Shown here piece by piece: positions 46,966 to 57,050 of a stretch of DNA of 64,000 nucleotides. Origin of the DNA: Blattabacterium cuenoti (GTDB lineage: Bacteria > Bacteroidota > Bacteroidia > Flavobacteriales > Blattabacteriaceae); the NCBI RefSeq assembly GCF_014251795.1, contig NZ_CP059201.1:186001-250000 (forward strand), given 5' to 3'. The first letter of the stretch is position 1; each line of letters opens with the position of its first letter. The position numbers and the translations under genes are program-made. The notes below the pieces were generated by a model. The model saw nothing but the letters and a program-made list of their open reading frames with translations, had not been told where the DNA came from and made no database searches.

Positions 46966-49218
46966 ATGAAAAGAAAGAAAATTTTTGATTTTCTTGATGA
47001 TGAAAAGATTGCAGATCAAATAATTGATTTTAATCATAAAAATATTACCACAGTTCGTTTTTTAATTCCTGCTATTCACTGTAATTCTTGTGTTTTAATT
47101 TTAGAAAAATTACCTCAAACACATAAATACATTTATGATTCTATTGTTGATTTTTCCAGTAAACAAGTTTGGATTACATTCAATAATATTGAATATAAAT
47201 TAAGTGATATAGCTAAATTGCTTCATAATATGGGATATCATCCATCTATTAATTGTGAATCAATAGATAAAAGAAAAAATCATACCAATTTATTTGATAG
47301 AAAATTAATAGGAAAATTGGCTATTTCTTTTTTCTGTTTTGGAAATATTATGCTTTTAGCAATACCAGAATATGTAGGTGCTCAACAAGAAGATCTATGG
47401 TTTGTGGAAAACCGTAATTTTTTTCGTTATTTAATGGTGATTTTATCTTTACCTGTAGTAATATTCTCTTTTTATGATCATATCAGATATGCTGTATTAG
47501 GATTAAAAAAACATATTTTAAATATGGATGTTCCAATTTCTATTGGAATATTAGTTCTTTTTTTATGGAGTTGTTATGAAATATTCTGTGATTTAGGTTC
47601 AGGATATTTTGATAGTCTTTCTAGTTTTTCATTGTTTTTACTTTTGAGTAAAATATTTCAAATACATACTCATAATGAAATTTTATCTTTTGATAAAAAT
47701 TATAAATCTTTTTATCCAATTCTAATTACAAAAATACATAATGAAAAAGAAGAGAAAATTTTACTTTCTTCTTTAAAAAAAGGAGATTTAATTTTAATCA
47801 GAAATGAAGAAATTATTCCCGCTGACTCTGTATTAATGAAAGGAAATGCTATACTAGATAATAGTTTTATAACAGGAGAGTCTTATTTAATTAATAAAAA
47901 AATAGGAGAAAAAATTTACGCTGGTTCTAAACAAAAAGGAGAAGCGATTCTTGTTAAAGTGATCAAAAATATAGATCATAGTTATTTAAGTTTGTTATGG
48001 AATAAGAGTAAATCTAATCAACTTTTTCAAAAAAAATTATTTTATTTGAATTCCATATCTGCTAAATTTAGTCAGTATTTCACTCCTATAATATTAATAA
48101 TAACTTTGTTAACTGGAATATACTGGTCTTTCAGTAAAGATGTTTTAAAAATTTTTCATACAGTTTTTTCCGTTTTGATTATTACTTGTCCTTGTTCTTT
48201 AGTACTTTCTACTCCACTCATTTTTGGAAATATCATACGTTTTTTTTCAAAAAAAGGTTTTTATATCAAAGATATTTATACAATGGAAAGAATTTCTTTA
48301 GTGAAAACCTTGATTTTTGATAAAACTGGGACTATAACTGATCCAAATAAAGAAAAAATATATTTTATAGGGAAAATAAAAGATGAAGAAAAAAAAATTA
48401 TAGCTTCTTTACTAAGAAATTCAAGTCATCCTTTAAGCCAAAAAATATTATTAGAATTATCTGTAAACATAAAAGATCTTTATCCTTTAAAAAATTTTAA
48501 AGAAATCATAGGTAAAGGATTAGAAGGTATTATAAAAAATATACCAGTTAAAATTGGTTCTTCAAAGTATTTAGGCATTAAAAGACAAATAATTAATGAA
48601 AATGAAATCAATCAAACAACAGTTTATGTTTCTATAAATAATAAATTTTTAGGTTATTTTGTATTCAGAAATTACTATCGAAAGGGAATAAAAAAAATGT
48701 TCAAAAATTTAAAAGAATATAAAATTTTTATTCTTTCTGGAGATCATAATGATTTAGAAAAAAAATACTTAGAATCAATTTTACCAAAATCAAGTAAAGT
48801 TTTTTTCAATCAAAGTCCAGAAGACAAATTAAATTATGTTAAAAAATTGCAAAAAAAAGGAGAAAAAATTCTTATGTTTGGAGATGGGATCAATGATTGT
48901 TCCGCATTAAATCAAAGTGAAGTAGGAATTGCTGTATCAGAAAATCCAAGTAGTTTTTTTCCAAGTTGTGACGCTTTTATACAATCTAATTGTTTGAATA
49001 AAATTTTTTTATTTTTGAAAATATCTAGAATATCTACAAAATTAGTATTTATCAATTTTATGATTAGTTTATTTTACAATAGTATAGGAATTTTGTTTGC
49101 AACTACCGGAAATTTAAAACCTTTTATAGCTGCTATTTTAATGCCTTTAAGTTCTTTTTCTGTTATTTTTTTTTCTATTATATCTACTTGGATTGTTTCA
49201 CGAAAATTAACATTTTAG
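46966..49218 (+). CDS. ccoI: Copper-transporting P1B-type ATPase for cbb3 oxidase (CcoI/FixI), short N-terminus
   Basis: A 750-residue P-type ATPase. A heavy-metal domain has CNSC (Cys39, Cys42). The membrane metal site is CPC (Cys408-Cys410, in ITCPCSLVLSTP), the phosphorylated Asp is Asp452 in DKTGT, and GDGIND is in the hinge near residue 645. It delivers copper for the CuB centre of the oxidase genes just downstream. Flavobacterial relatives carry an extra N-terminal Cys-rich, about 60-80-residue domain before the FDFLDDEKI segment. Here the protein starts at that segment, and only 14 nt separate it from gcvH. Confidence 0.92.
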   Translation: MKRKKIFDFLDDEKIADQIIDFNHKNITTVRFLIPAIHCNSCVLILEKLPQTHKYIYDSIVDFSSKQVWITFNNIEYKLSDIAKLLHNMGYHPSINCESIDKRKNHTNLFDRKLIGKLAISFFCFGNIMLLAIPEYVGAQQEDLWFVENRNFFRYLMVILSLPVVIFSFYDHIRYAVLGLKKHILNMDVPISIGILVLFLWSCYEIFCDLGSGYFDSLSSFSLFLLLSKIFQIHTHNEILSFDKNYKSFYPILITKIHNEKEEKILLSSLKKGDLILIRNEEIIPADSVLMKGNAILDNSFITGESYLINKKIGEKIYAGSKQKGEAILVKVIKNIDHSYLSLLWNKSKSNQLFQKKLFYLNSISAKFSQYFTPIILIITLLTGIYWSFSKDVLKIFHTVFSVLIITCPCSLVLSTPLIFGNIIRFFSKKGFYIKDIYTMERISLVKTLIFDKTGTITDPNKEKIYFIGKIKDEEKKIIASLLRNSSHPLSQKILLELSVNIKDLYPLKNFKEIIGKGLEGIIKNIPVKIGSSKYLGIKRQIINENEINQTTVYVSINNKFLGYFVFRNYYRKGIKKMFKNLKEYKIFILSGDHNDLEKKYLESILPKSSKVFFNQSPEDKLNYVKKLQKKGEKILMFGDGINDCSALNQSEVGIAVSENPSSFFPSCDAFIQSNCLNKIFLFLKISRISTKLVFINFMISLFYNSIGILFATTGNLKPFIAAILMPLSSFSVIFFSIISTWIVSRKLTF

Positions 49219-49222
49219 TTTT

Positions 49223-49372
49223 ATGGATATATTAATTATTATGATATTGTCTAGTATTTCTTTAGGAGCTCTCTTTCTTATATTTTTTTTAATCAGTCTT
49301 TTTTACGGACAATTTGATGATTATGAATCTTCTTCTATTAGAATTTTCATTGATGATATTGAAAAAAATTAA
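49223..49372 (+). CDS. ccoS: cbb3 oxidase assembly protein CcoS
   Basis: A 49-residue reading frame (ATG 49223, TAA 49370-49372) in the gap between ccoI and ccoNO. It has one membrane helix (residues about 3-27) followed by SLFYGQFDDYESSSIRIFIDD, the CcoS pattern in which a helix is followed by FxGQFDD. CcoS is needed for cofactor insertion in cbb3 oxidases. The order ccoI-ccoS-ccoNO supports the call. Confidence 0.9.
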   Translation: MDILIIMILSSISLGALFLIFFLISLFYGQFDDYESSSIRIFIDDIEKN

Positions 49373-49380
49373 ATTTTCTC

Positions 49381-51573
49381 ATGAAACTAAAAACATATTA
49401 TTACAATAACAGGATTGTAAAAGCTTTTTTATATGCTACAATATTTTGGGCTTTTGTTGGATTTTTAGCTGGATTATTTGTAGCTATATTATTATTTCTT
49501 CCTGAAGTTCCTGAATTGTTTTTTGGTCATAGACTCAAGGATTCTCAAGGTATGATGGGTTTTGGAAGATGGAGGATGTTACATACTAGTACTGCTATTT
49601 TTGCTTTTGTAGGGAATATTATTTTTACGGGTTATTATTATGCTTTACAACGTTTGTTAAAAACAAGGATTTTTAGTGATATCCTCAGTTGGATTCATTT
49701 TTGGGGATGGCAAATATTTATCGTTTCTACTTGGATCACTTTTTTATTGGGAATTAATACTAGCAAGGAATATGCTGAACATGAATGGCCTATAGATATA
49801 GGAATACTGATTATTTGGATTATTTATGGTGTTAATATGATTGGAAGCATTTTAAAAAGAAAAATTCAACATTTATATGTAAGTATTTGGTTTTTATTAG
49901 GAACATGGGTAGCTGTCGGGATGTTACATGTATTTAATAATCTTGAACTTCCTATATCTCTTTTATCTTTTAAAAGTTATTCGATATATGCTGGAGTACA
50001 AGATGCTTTAATGCAATGGTGGTATGGGCACAATGCCGTTGCTTTTATTTTAACTACACCTATATTGGGTTTAATGTATTACTTTGTTCCAAAAGCATCT
50101 CATCAACCTATTTTTTCTTACAAACTTTCCATTATACATTTTTGGTCATTGATATTTATATACATTTGGGCAGGCCCTCATCATTTAATGTACACCTCTC
50201 TTCCTAATTGGGCTCAAATGTTAGGAACTATTTTTTCAATTATGTTAATTGCTCCTTCTTGGGGAGGGATGTTAAATGGATTGCTTACTTTAAGAGGGGC
50301 TTGGGATAAAATGAAAACTAATCCTATTTTGAAATTTTTTGTAGTAGGAATTACTTGTTATGGAATGGCGACTTTTGAAGGACCAATGTTAGCGACTAAA
50401 ACTTTAAATTCTATAGGACATTTTACAGATTGGGTTATAGCACATGTTCACTTAGGGACTTTAGGATGGAATGGTTTTATGGCTTTTGGAATCATATATT
50501 GGTTAACTCAAAAAATATGGAATACAAAGTTATATTCTACATCATTGGCTAATGTTCATTTTTGGTTAGGTTGTATTGGTATCATTTTATACATATTTCC
50601 TATGTATTTTGGATCTATTTTACAATCTATGATGTGGAAAAAATTTAATCCTGATGGAACTTTAGCTTATAAAAATTTTTTAGATTCTGTTTTATACATC
50701 ATTCCATTTTATAAAATACGATTTTTAGGTGGAATAATTTACTTTTTAGGTTTTATTTTAATGATTTTTAATATTTTTAAAACAATTAGAAAAGGTTATT
50801 CATTCGATAATGAAAAATTTCAATTTTATCCATTAAATTATACGAAAAATAAAGAAAAAAAGGAGACATTTCATGCATGGTTAGAAAAAAAACCAATACA
50901 ACTAACGATTCTTTCCTTTATAGCAATAGCTATTGGAGGATTTATAGAAATTATACCTACTTTAGTCATTAAATCTAATGTTCCTACGATTCATAATGTA
51001 AAACCTTATAAAGCTCTAGAATTAGAAGGTAGAGATTTATTTGTAAGAGAAGGATGTAATGCTTGTCACAGTGCACAAGTTCGTCCATTTAGAGATGAAG
51101 TAGTACGTTATGGAGAGTATTCCAAAGCTGGAGAATTTGTATATGATCATCCATTTCTTTGGGGATCTAAACGAACAGGTCCAGATTTAGCTAGAGAAGG
51201 AGGAAAAAATCCAAATTCTTGGCATTTTAATCATATGTATAATCCTCGTTCTACTTCTCACGGATCAATTATGCCAAGATATCCTTGGTTAATTTATAAT
51301 AAATTAGATAGATCTAATACGGAAAAAAAAATGCAAGCAATGGTAAAATTAGGAGTTCCATACACTTTAAAGTATATTAAAAATGTTCATAAAGATATGG
51401 ATCTTCAGGCGAATAAAATTGTATCTGACATTTATAAAGAATATCCAAATTTAAAAAAGGAAATAGATAAACAAAAAAAAGTAGAAAAAGAAAGATTTGT
51501 TCCATTAGAAAAAAGAGAAATTATAGCTATTATTGCTTATTTACAACGATTAGGTACAGATATAAAATCTTAA
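49381..51573 (+). CDS. ccoNO: Cytochrome cbb3 oxidase, fused subunits I and II (CcoN-CcoO)
   Basis: A 730-residue fusion. The CcoN part (about residues 1-480) has 12 or so membrane helices with haem and CuB ligands in RWRMLHTSTAIFAFVGN, WWYGHNAVAF, GPHHLMYTSLPNWAQ and THVHLG-like AHVHLGTLGWNG. The CcoO part (from about 505) has one helix and a haem c site CNACH (residues 559-563), followed by VRPFRDEVVRYGEYSKAGE and RTGPDLAREGGK. It is the core of a high-affinity terminal oxidase. The fusion is typical of Bacteroidetes. Confidence 0.96.
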   Translation: MKLKTYYYNNRIVKAFLYATIFWAFVGFLAGLFVAILLFLPEVPELFFGHRLKDSQGMMGFGRWRMLHTSTAIFAFVGNIIFTGYYYALQRLLKTRIFSDILSWIHFWGWQIFIVSTWITFLLGINTSKEYAEHEWPIDIGILIIWIIYGVNMIGSILKRKIQHLYVSIWFLLGTWVAVGMLHVFNNLELPISLLSFKSYSIYAGVQDALMQWWYGHNAVAFILTTPILGLMYYFVPKASHQPIFSYKLSIIHFWSLIFIYIWAGPHHLMYTSLPNWAQMLGTIFSIMLIAPSWGGMLNGLLTLRGAWDKMKTNPILKFFVVGITCYGMATFEGPMLATKTLNSIGHFTDWVIAHVHLGTLGWNGFMAFGIIYWLTQKIWNTKLYSTSLANVHFWLGCIGIILYIFPMYFGSILQSMMWKKFNPDGTLAYKNFLDSVLYIIPFYKIRFLGGIIYFLGFILMIFNIFKTIRKGYSFDNEKFQFYPLNYTKNKEKKETFHAWLEKKPIQLTILSFIAIAIGGFIEIIPTLVIKSNVPTIHNVKPYKALELEGRDLFVREGCNACHSAQVRPFRDEVVRYGEYSKAGEFVYDHPFLWGSKRTGPDLAREGGKNPNSWHFNHMYNPRSTSHGSIMPRYPWLIYNKLDRSNTEKKMQAMVKLGVPYTLKYIKNVHKDMDLQANKIVSDIYKEYPNLKKEIDKQKKVEKERFVPLEKREIIAIIAYLQRLGTDIKS

Positions 51574-51598
51574 TCTTAACATATAATAAAAAAAGTTT

Positions 51599-51796
51599 AT
51601 GATAAGTTTTTTTAAACAATATTTTACAGGAGAGAAAAATATAGGAATATTTCAATCCATTATGTTAATTTTGTTTTTATTGATATTTTTTTTTGTAATA
51701 TTTTTTGTTTTTTCAAAATCTAAAGAATATTATAATAAAATAAGTTTAATTCCTTTAGAAGAATTAGAAGAAGAAGAAAAAAATAAAAGATCATGA
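51599..51796 (+). CDS. ccoQ: CcoQ-like small oxidase subunit
   Basis: A 65-residue protein with one membrane helix (about 18-40) and an acidic tail (LEELEEEEKNKRS). The place between ccoNO and ccoP and the shape fit CcoQ/FixQ. It overlaps ccoP by ATGA (4 nt). Sequence alone is too short to be decisive. Confidence 0.75.
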   Translation: MISFFKQYFTGEKNIGIFQSIMLILFLLIFFFVIFFVFSKSKEYYNKISLIPLEELEEEEKNKRS

Positions 51797-52680
51797 GATC
51801 TAAAATTTCTTCTTTTATTATGATACCTTCTCTTTTATCTGTTATAATATTCATGTTTTATGTATTTTTTATAAGTTATAATCACATATCTTATTTAGTA
51901 CATCCTATCACCATATTTTTTTTTATTGTAATTACAGTGTTATTGTATATTTTAGAGTCGATTAATCGTTTGATTTTTAAAAAAAAATTACAATTTATTT
52001 CAAAAGAAGAAAGGGAAAAACTTTTTGAAGAAAATGAAGGAAATTATTTTTATAGGCTTTATAAATTTATATTTTACGATTATAGAAAAATCCATCATAA
52101 TGGAGTGAAAAAAATAGATCACGGATTTGATGGAATTATAGAATTAGATAACAAATTACCTATGTGGTGGGTTCATCTTTTTTATCTTACCATAGCTTTT
52201 TCTGCAATTTATTTTTTTTCTTATTTATTAATAGATTTTTCTAATCCTTATAAGGAGTATGATAGAGCTTATCAAAATCAATTAAAAGAAATTCAAATTT
52301 TTGAAAAAAATACTCCACAAGCAACTATAGAAAATGCACATTTTAAGGAAAACTTAATTCATAATGGAAAAGTTCTTTTTGATGAAAATTGTGCAACTTG
52401 TCATCAATCTGATGGTAGTGGGAATATAGGACCTAATTTAACAGATAATTATTGGATTAATATAAAAGACAAAGATTTGTTTAAGAACATATTTTATATA
52501 ATATGGAATGGGAGTGAGAATAATCCAACTATGCGTGCTTTTGGTCAATCAGGAGAAATTAAAGGAAACGACATTGAAAAAATATCTAGTTATGTTTATT
52601 TTATCAATCAAAAATCTAAAAAACCTTTAAAAGGGAAAATTCATCAAGGAACAGAAATAAAAGAATGGAGAAAAATGTAA
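51793..52680 (+). CDS. ccoP: Cytochrome cbb3 oxidase, haem c subunit (CcoP)
   Basis: A 295-residue protein with two N-terminal helices near residues 10-50, a CcoP N-terminal domain (GFDGIIELDNKLPMWWVHLFYLTIAF), and a cytochrome c domain with CATCH (residues 200-204) then GSGNIGPNLTDNYW and MRAFGQ. One CXXCH is visible, whereas proteobacterial CcoP has two. It accepts electrons from donors and passes them to CcoO. It completes ccoNOQP. Confidence 0.94.
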   Translation: MRSKISSFIMIPSLLSVIIFMFYVFFISYNHISYLVHPITIFFFIVITVLLYILESINRLIFKKKLQFISKEEREKLFEENEGNYFYRLYKFIFYDYRKIHHNGVKKIDHGFDGIIELDNKLPMWWVHLFYLTIAFSAIYFFSYLLIDFSNPYKEYDRAYQNQLKEIQIFEKNTPQATIENAHFKENLIHNGKVLFDENCATCHQSDGSGNIGPNLTDNYWINIKDKDLFKNIFYIIWNGSENNPTMRAFGQSGEIKGNDIEKISSYVYFINQKSKKPLKGKIHQGTEIKEWRKM

Positions 52681-52734
52681 TTATAATTACATTTTTTAGA
52701 TTTTTTCTCGAAAAAATTTAAAGTTTTAATTATT

Positions 52735-53214
52735 ATGAAAATAAAATTCAATTGGGATATTGGAATTGTGTTATCTTTAGTTTTTTTTATAATCTTTATT
52801 ATTTACATTGCTTTCTTTTTTCCACATGTAGGAAGTGAACTTGTTTCAGATAAATATTATGAAGAAGAAATAAAATATCAAGAAATTATAGATGAAAAAA
52901 AAAATGTATTGAAACTTCCTGTAAAAATAAAAGTTTTTATTTTGTCTTCTGGAATTAAGATAATGTTTCCTTCTATTAATAATGATATTAATGGTTTTTT
53001 TACTTTATTCAGATCTTCTTCAAAAAATTTAGATTTTACACAACCTTTTAAAATATTGAAATCTGAAAAAAAAATATTATTGATTCCTAATAAATTTTTA
53101 AAAAAAGGACATTATAAACTTATAATAAGATGGAAAACAAATAAAAAATATTTTTTTGAAAAAGATATTTTTTGGAATCAATTAAATGTTTTTTACCTGT
53201 TTTCAAAATTTTAA
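52735..53214 (+). CDS. ccoH: FixH-like cbb3 assembly protein (CcoH)
   Basis: A 159-residue protein with an N-terminal membrane helix (about 10-32) and the FixH feature FPHVGSELVSDKYYEEEIKYQEIID. The rest is a beta-rich domain outside the membrane. FixH/CcoH assists oxidase assembly. In relatives ccoG lies between ccoP and this gene; here only 54 nt separate them and ccoG is absent. Fairly diverged but well placed. Confidence 0.85.
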   Translation: MKIKFNWDIGIVLSLVFFIIFIIYIAFFFPHVGSELVSDKYYEEEIKYQEIIDEKKNVLKLPVKIKVFILSSGIKIMFPSINNDINGFFTLFRSSSKNLDFTQPFKILKSEKKILLIPNKFLKKGHYKLIIRWKTNKKYFFEKDIFWNQLNVFYLFSKF

Positions 53215-53232
53215 TATTTTAAACATAAAATC

Positions 53233-55506
53233 ATGAGAAAAAACATAGGTAATTTTCGTGAAGAATCTTTAAATTATCATAGTAAATTCCCTTCTGGAAA
53301 GATACAAATAACCCCAACAAAAAAATATAGTAGTCAAAGAGATTTATCTCTTGCTTATTCACCAGGAGTAGCTGAACCTTGCAAAGAAATAGCTCGTTGT
53401 TCTACAGAAGTATATAAATATACTTCTAAAGGTAATCTTGTAGCAGTAATTACTAATGGATCGGCCGTATTAGGTCTTGGTGATATTGGAGCATTAGCTT
53501 CTAAACCGGTGATGGAAGGTAAAGCTCTTTTATTTAAAATATTTTCCGGTATTGATGTTTTCGATATAGAGATTAATGAATCTGATCCAGAAAAATTTAT
53601 AGAAACAGTCAAAGCAATTGCTCCTACTTTTGGAGGAATTAATTTAGAAGATATCAAAGCACCAGAAGCTTTTGAAATAGAAAAAAGGCTTAAAAAAGAA
53701 CTTAACATTCCTGTTATGCATGATGATCAACATGGTACTGCTATTATTTCTGGAGCAGCGTTGTTGAATGCTATTACTTATGTAGGTAAAAAAATTAATG
53801 AAATTAAGATGGTTGTTAATGGAGCTGGAGCTGCAGCCATTTCTTGTGCAAGAATATATAAACAACTTGGAGTTCTACCTGAAAATATTTTAATGTTTGA
53901 TAGTAAGGGTTTATTACATACTTCAAGAAAAGATTTGAATGAAGAAAAAAAAGAATTTTCTGTCAATACTTATCCAATTCAAAAATTGGAACAAGCTATT
54001 AATAATTCTGATATTTTTATAGGGTTATCAATAGGAGGAGTATTAACTCCTAACATGTTAAAAAGTATGGCTAAAGATCCAATTGTATTTGCTATGGCAA
54101 ATCCTGATCCAGAAATAGACTATAATTTAGCTGTTAAAATCCGTCCAGATGTTATTATGGCGACAGGAAGAAGTGATTATCCAAATCAAGTGAATAATGT
54201 GTTAGGATTTCCTTATATATTCAGAGGGGCACTAGATGTTCATGCTAATGTTATCAATGATGAAATGAAACTTGCAGCAGTATATGCTATCGCTTCTTTA
54301 GCAAAAGAACCTGTTCCAGAACAGGTAAATATTGTTTATAATAAAAAAAATATTTCTTTCGGAAAAGAATATATTATTCCAAAACCATTTGATAATCGTT
54401 TGATTATTCGTGTAGCTCCTGCTGTAGCAAAAGCTGCAATGGATTCTGGAGTTGCAAAAAATCCTATTTTAGATTGGAGAATCTATCAGGAAAAATTACT
54501 TGATAGAATGGGATATGAAAGTAAAATGCTTAGAATGATTCAAAATAGAGCACGTACAAATCCTAAAAAAGTTGTTTTTTGTAATGGAGAAGAATATGAT
54601 ATTTTAAAATCTATTCAAATTCTTCAAGAAGAAGGAATTGTTTCTATTCCCATAGTTCTAGGAAATGAAGATCGTATTAAACGTTTAATTGATGAAAATA
54701 ATTTAGATATTGAGTTAAAAATTATAGATCCAGAAAAAAATAAAAAAGAAGTGGAGAATTTTTCTAAAATACTTTGGGGAAGAAGGAATAGAAAAGGTTT
54801 AACTTTATATGATTCCAAAATTCGCATGCGTACGAATGATCATTTCGGAGCTATGATGGTTGATCAAGGAAAAGCAGATGCTGTTATTACAGGATATTCT
54901 AGAAGTTTTTCATTAAGCTTACGTCCTATGTTAGAAGTTATAGGAAAAGCTGATTTTGTTCACAAAACGGCAGGAATGATGATTTTATTAACAAAACGTG
55001 GTCCTTTATTTTTAGCAGATACAGCCGTGATTTTAGATCCAACAAGTGAAGAATTGGCTAGAATAGCTTTAATGGCTTCTCATGTAGTTCAATATTTTGA
55101 TATTGAACCTCGTATAGCTATGTTATCTTTTCAAAATTTTTCTTCTCATTCAAAAACTTCTTCTAAAGTCTCTCAAACAGTAGCCTTTTTACACAAAAAA
55201 TATCCAGATTTAATAGTAGATGGAGAAGTTCAACCTGATTTTGCATTAAATGAATTTTTATTATCTAAAAAATTTCCTTTCTCAAAGCTTGTTAAAAAAA
55301 GGGCAAATATTTTTATTTTTCCAAATTTAGAATCAGGAAATTTGACTTATAAATTCATTAGAGGATTAGGAGAAGTTCAAACTATTGGTCCTGTTATGTT
55401 AGGAATGCGAAAACCTGCACATGTTATGCAAATGCAATCTAGTATAGAAGAAATAGTGAATCTAACTACTTTAGCTGTAATAGATGCACAAATTAGACAA
55501 AATTAA
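53233..55506 (+). CDS. maeB: NADP-dependent malic enzyme with phosphotransacetylase-like domain
   Basis: A 757-residue two-domain protein. The malic enzyme part (residues 1 to about 425) has [47 protein letters not shown] and [17 protein letters not shown] (NADP site). A PTA-like C-terminal domain (about 430-757) has [20 protein letters not shown] and ends [11 protein letters not shown]; in such proteins it is usually regulatory. It turns malate to pyruvate plus NADPH. Its end overlaps convergent murI by 14 nt. Confidence 0.95.
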   Translation: MRKNIGNFREESLNYHSKFPSGKIQITPTKKYSSQRDLSLAYSPGVAEPCKEIARCSTEVYKYTSKGNLVAVITNGSAVLGLGDIGALASKPVMEGKALLFKIFSGIDVFDIEINESDPEKFIETVKAIAPTFGGINLEDIKAPEAFEIEKRLKKELNIPVMHDDQHGTAIISGAALLNAITYVGKKINEIKMVVNGAGAAAISCARIYKQLGVLPENILMFDSKGLLHTSRKDLNEEKKEFSVNTYPIQKLEQAINNSDIFIGLSIGGVLTPNMLKSMAKDPIVFAMANPDPEIDYNLAVKIRPDVIMATGRSDYPNQVNNVLGFPYIFRGALDVHANVINDEMKLAAVYAIASLAKEPVPEQVNIVYNKKNISFGKEYIIPKPFDNRLIIRVAPAVAKAAMDSGVAKNPILDWRIYQEKLLDRMGYESKMLRMIQNRARTNPKKVVFCNGEEYDILKSIQILQEEGIVSIPIVLGNEDRIKRLIDENNLDIELKIIDPEKNKKEVENFSKILWGRRNRKGLTLYDSKIRMRTNDHFGAMMVDQGKADAVITGYSRSFSLSLRPMLEVIGKADFVHKTAGMMILLTKRGPLFLADTAVILDPTSEELARIALMASHVVQYFDIEPRIAMLSFQNFSSHSKTSSKVSQTVAFLHKKYPDLIVDGEVQPDFALNEFLLSKKFPFSKLVKKRANIFIFPNLESGNLTYKFIRGLGEVQTIGPVMLGMRKPAHVMQMQSSIEEIVNLTTLAVIDAQIRQN

Positions 55507-56311
55507 AAATATGTGTTTTAAAAAAAACTTTTTTACCAAAAAGAATTTGGACTTTTTTTTCAAAAAAAATAGGAATTGAACTAGATGTATAAAAAATAGG
55601 AAATCTATTATAAGTAGAATTTAAACATAATAGTTTTTTTTCATTTAACTTTTTCTTTATTTCTTGCACCACTATTTTTTGTATATCGATTAAATGAACT
55701 TTTCCATGATAAAAATTGTCTATTTCTTGTTTTAAGAATAAATAATGAGTGCAAGCTAATAATATTGCATCTATTGATTTTAAGTGATTTAAATAATTGC
55801 TTATAATAGGATTTATTTTTTTGATTTCCCAACCATTTTCTATAATAGTGGCTAATAAAGGTGCAGATATTTGAACTACATCTAAATGATGATAGTATTT
55901 TTTTATTTGATTTATATAAAAATTTGAATGAATAGTAGCAGGTGTTGCAATGATTCCTATTCTTTTATAAGAAAGAAAAATTGTATTTTTTATTACAGGA
56001 TCTATGACATTAAATATTAATATTTTTTTATAAAATTTTTTATGAATAATATTTAAAGCATTCGATGCTATCGAATTACATGCTATGACTAAAGCTTTGC
56101 ATTTTTTTTTATAAAGAAAAGATGCAATTTTCATAGAATTTTTGATAATAAATTCTTTAGATTTTTCTCCATAAGGCATATTTTTTGTATCACCAAAATA
56201 AATAAAATCTTCATGAGGCATCTGAATTTGAATTTCTTTAGCTATAAGAAGTCCGCCAATTCCAGAATCAAATATTCCTATTGGAGATAATGCATTTATT
56301 TTCATATTCAA
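55493..56311 (-). CDS. murI: Glutamate racemase
   Basis: A 272-residue racemase providing D-glutamate for peptidoglycan. GIFDSGIGGLLIAKEI is the N-terminal signature, the two catalytic Cys lie in VIACNSIASN and LLACTHYLFL, and YFGDTKNMPYGEKS is typical. Met1 or Met3 may be the start. It overlaps the upstream membrane-protein gene by 4 nt and maeB by 14 nt in opposite orientation. Confidence 0.95.
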   Translation of the reverse strand: MNMKINALSPIGIFDSGIGGLLIAKEIQIQMPHEDFIYFGDTKNMPYGEKSKEFIIKNSMKIASFLYKKKCKALVIACNSIASNALNIIHKKFYKKILIFNVIDPVIKNTIFLSYKRIGIIATPATIHSNFYINQIKKYYHHLDVVQISAPLLATIIENGWEIKKINPIISNYLNHLKSIDAILLACTHYLFLKQEIDNFYHGKVHLIDIQKIVVQEIKKKLNEKKLLCLNSTYNRFPIFYTSSSIPIFFEKKVQILFGKKVFFKTHIFNFV

Positions 56312-56730
56312 ATTAAATTAAAAGGAAAACGAATTAAAAAAAATAATACAGATAAAAAAAATAAAAATAAAACTGTATGAGTAATTTGATGATTTTGATA
56401 TAATTTTTGATAGAAAAGAATAAATATTAAAAATCCAACAATCATTGTAATTGGATGTTCAATTAATTTAAAGCGAATTTTTTTTTGTTTAAAAATTTCA
56501 AAAATTCCAATTTTATTTTTATATAAATGAAAAAATATTAACATAAAACCAATCAATATCTGAACAAGTATAATGAGTACTGTCAAATTCAACATAACTT
56601 GAAAAAAAAACCCAATTTTTATTTTTGAATATCTTTTACTACATAAAATGTAGATCATTTCCATAATCAAAAAAATCATCAAAAAAAAAGCTATGTAACG
56701 ATGAAATTTTGATAAAAATTTGATTAACAA
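56308..56730 (-). CDS. Small four-helix membrane protein, function unknown
   Basis: A 140-residue hydrophobic protein with four predicted helices (about 10-27, 42-66, 92-108, 115-135). It begins LIKFLSKFHRYIAFF and has a conserved-looking LIEHPITMIVGF segment before helix 3. This resembles short membrane proteins of Bacteroidetes that are sometimes labelled cytochrome b-like because of paired His residues; I cannot confirm haem binding. It is tightly linked between rpsT and murI (0-nt gap and 4-nt overlap). Confidence 0.65.
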   Translation of the reverse strand: MLIKFLSKFHRYIAFFLMIFLIMEMIYILCSKRYSKIKIGFFFQVMLNLTVLIILVQILIGFMLIFFHLYKNKIGIFEIFKQKKIRFKLIEHPITMIVGFLIFILFYQKLYQNHQITHTVLFLFFLSVLFFLIRFPFNLI

Positions 56731-56967
56731 TTAATCAAATAATTTTTGACTCAGTTTTTTTTTTAATCTATCAGCTTTATTCATATGTATAATATTTTTC
56801 TTAGATAATTTATCTATCATGGAGATAACAACAGAATATTCTTTCTTGTTTTTATTCATTAATAATTTTTTTATAGCAGTCTTAGTACTTTTATATACAT
56901 ATTTGTTACGTAAACGTCTAGTATGATTTTGTTTGATTCTTTTGAAAGAAGATAAATGATTTGCCAT
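56731..56967 (-). CDS. rpsT: 30S ribosomal protein S20
   Basis: A 78-residue basic helical protein starting MANHLSSFKRIKQNHTRRLRN, the S20 N-terminus. It binds 16S rRNA in the body of the 30S subunit. The open frame reaches 57036 but that part is the tRNA-Glu gene; ATG at 56965-56967 is the normal start. It is 11 nt downstream of the tRNA, so probably co-transcribed. Confidence 0.94.
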   Translation of the reverse strand: MANHLSSFKRIKQNHTRRLRNKYVYKSTKTAIKKLLMNKNKKEYSVVISMIDKLSKKNIIHMNKADRLKKKLSQKLFD

Positions 56968-56978
56968 AACAATTATTA

Positions 56979-57050
56979 TAGCCCATAGGGGAATCGAACC
57001 CCTCTTTCCAGGATGAAAACCTGACGTCCTAACCAATAGACGAATGGGCC
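56979..57050 (-). tRNA. tRNA-Glu (anticodon UUC)
   Basis: The minus strand folds as a 72-nt tRNA: acceptor GGCCCAT/ATGGGCT with a G-T first pair and discriminator A, D arm TCGTCTATTGGTTAGGA, anticodon loop TTTTCAT (UUC), and T arm AGGGG TTCGATT CCCCT. No encoded CCA. It lies just upstream of rpsT. Confidence 0.97.

Noticed and set aside
53355-54827. Several minus-strand open frames of 60-117 codons inside maeB
   Set aside because: They are antisense shadows of a well-conserved gene and have no family features.
56968-57036. Longer rpsT frame
   Set aside because: The extra part is the tRNA-Glu gene; S20 starts at 56967.
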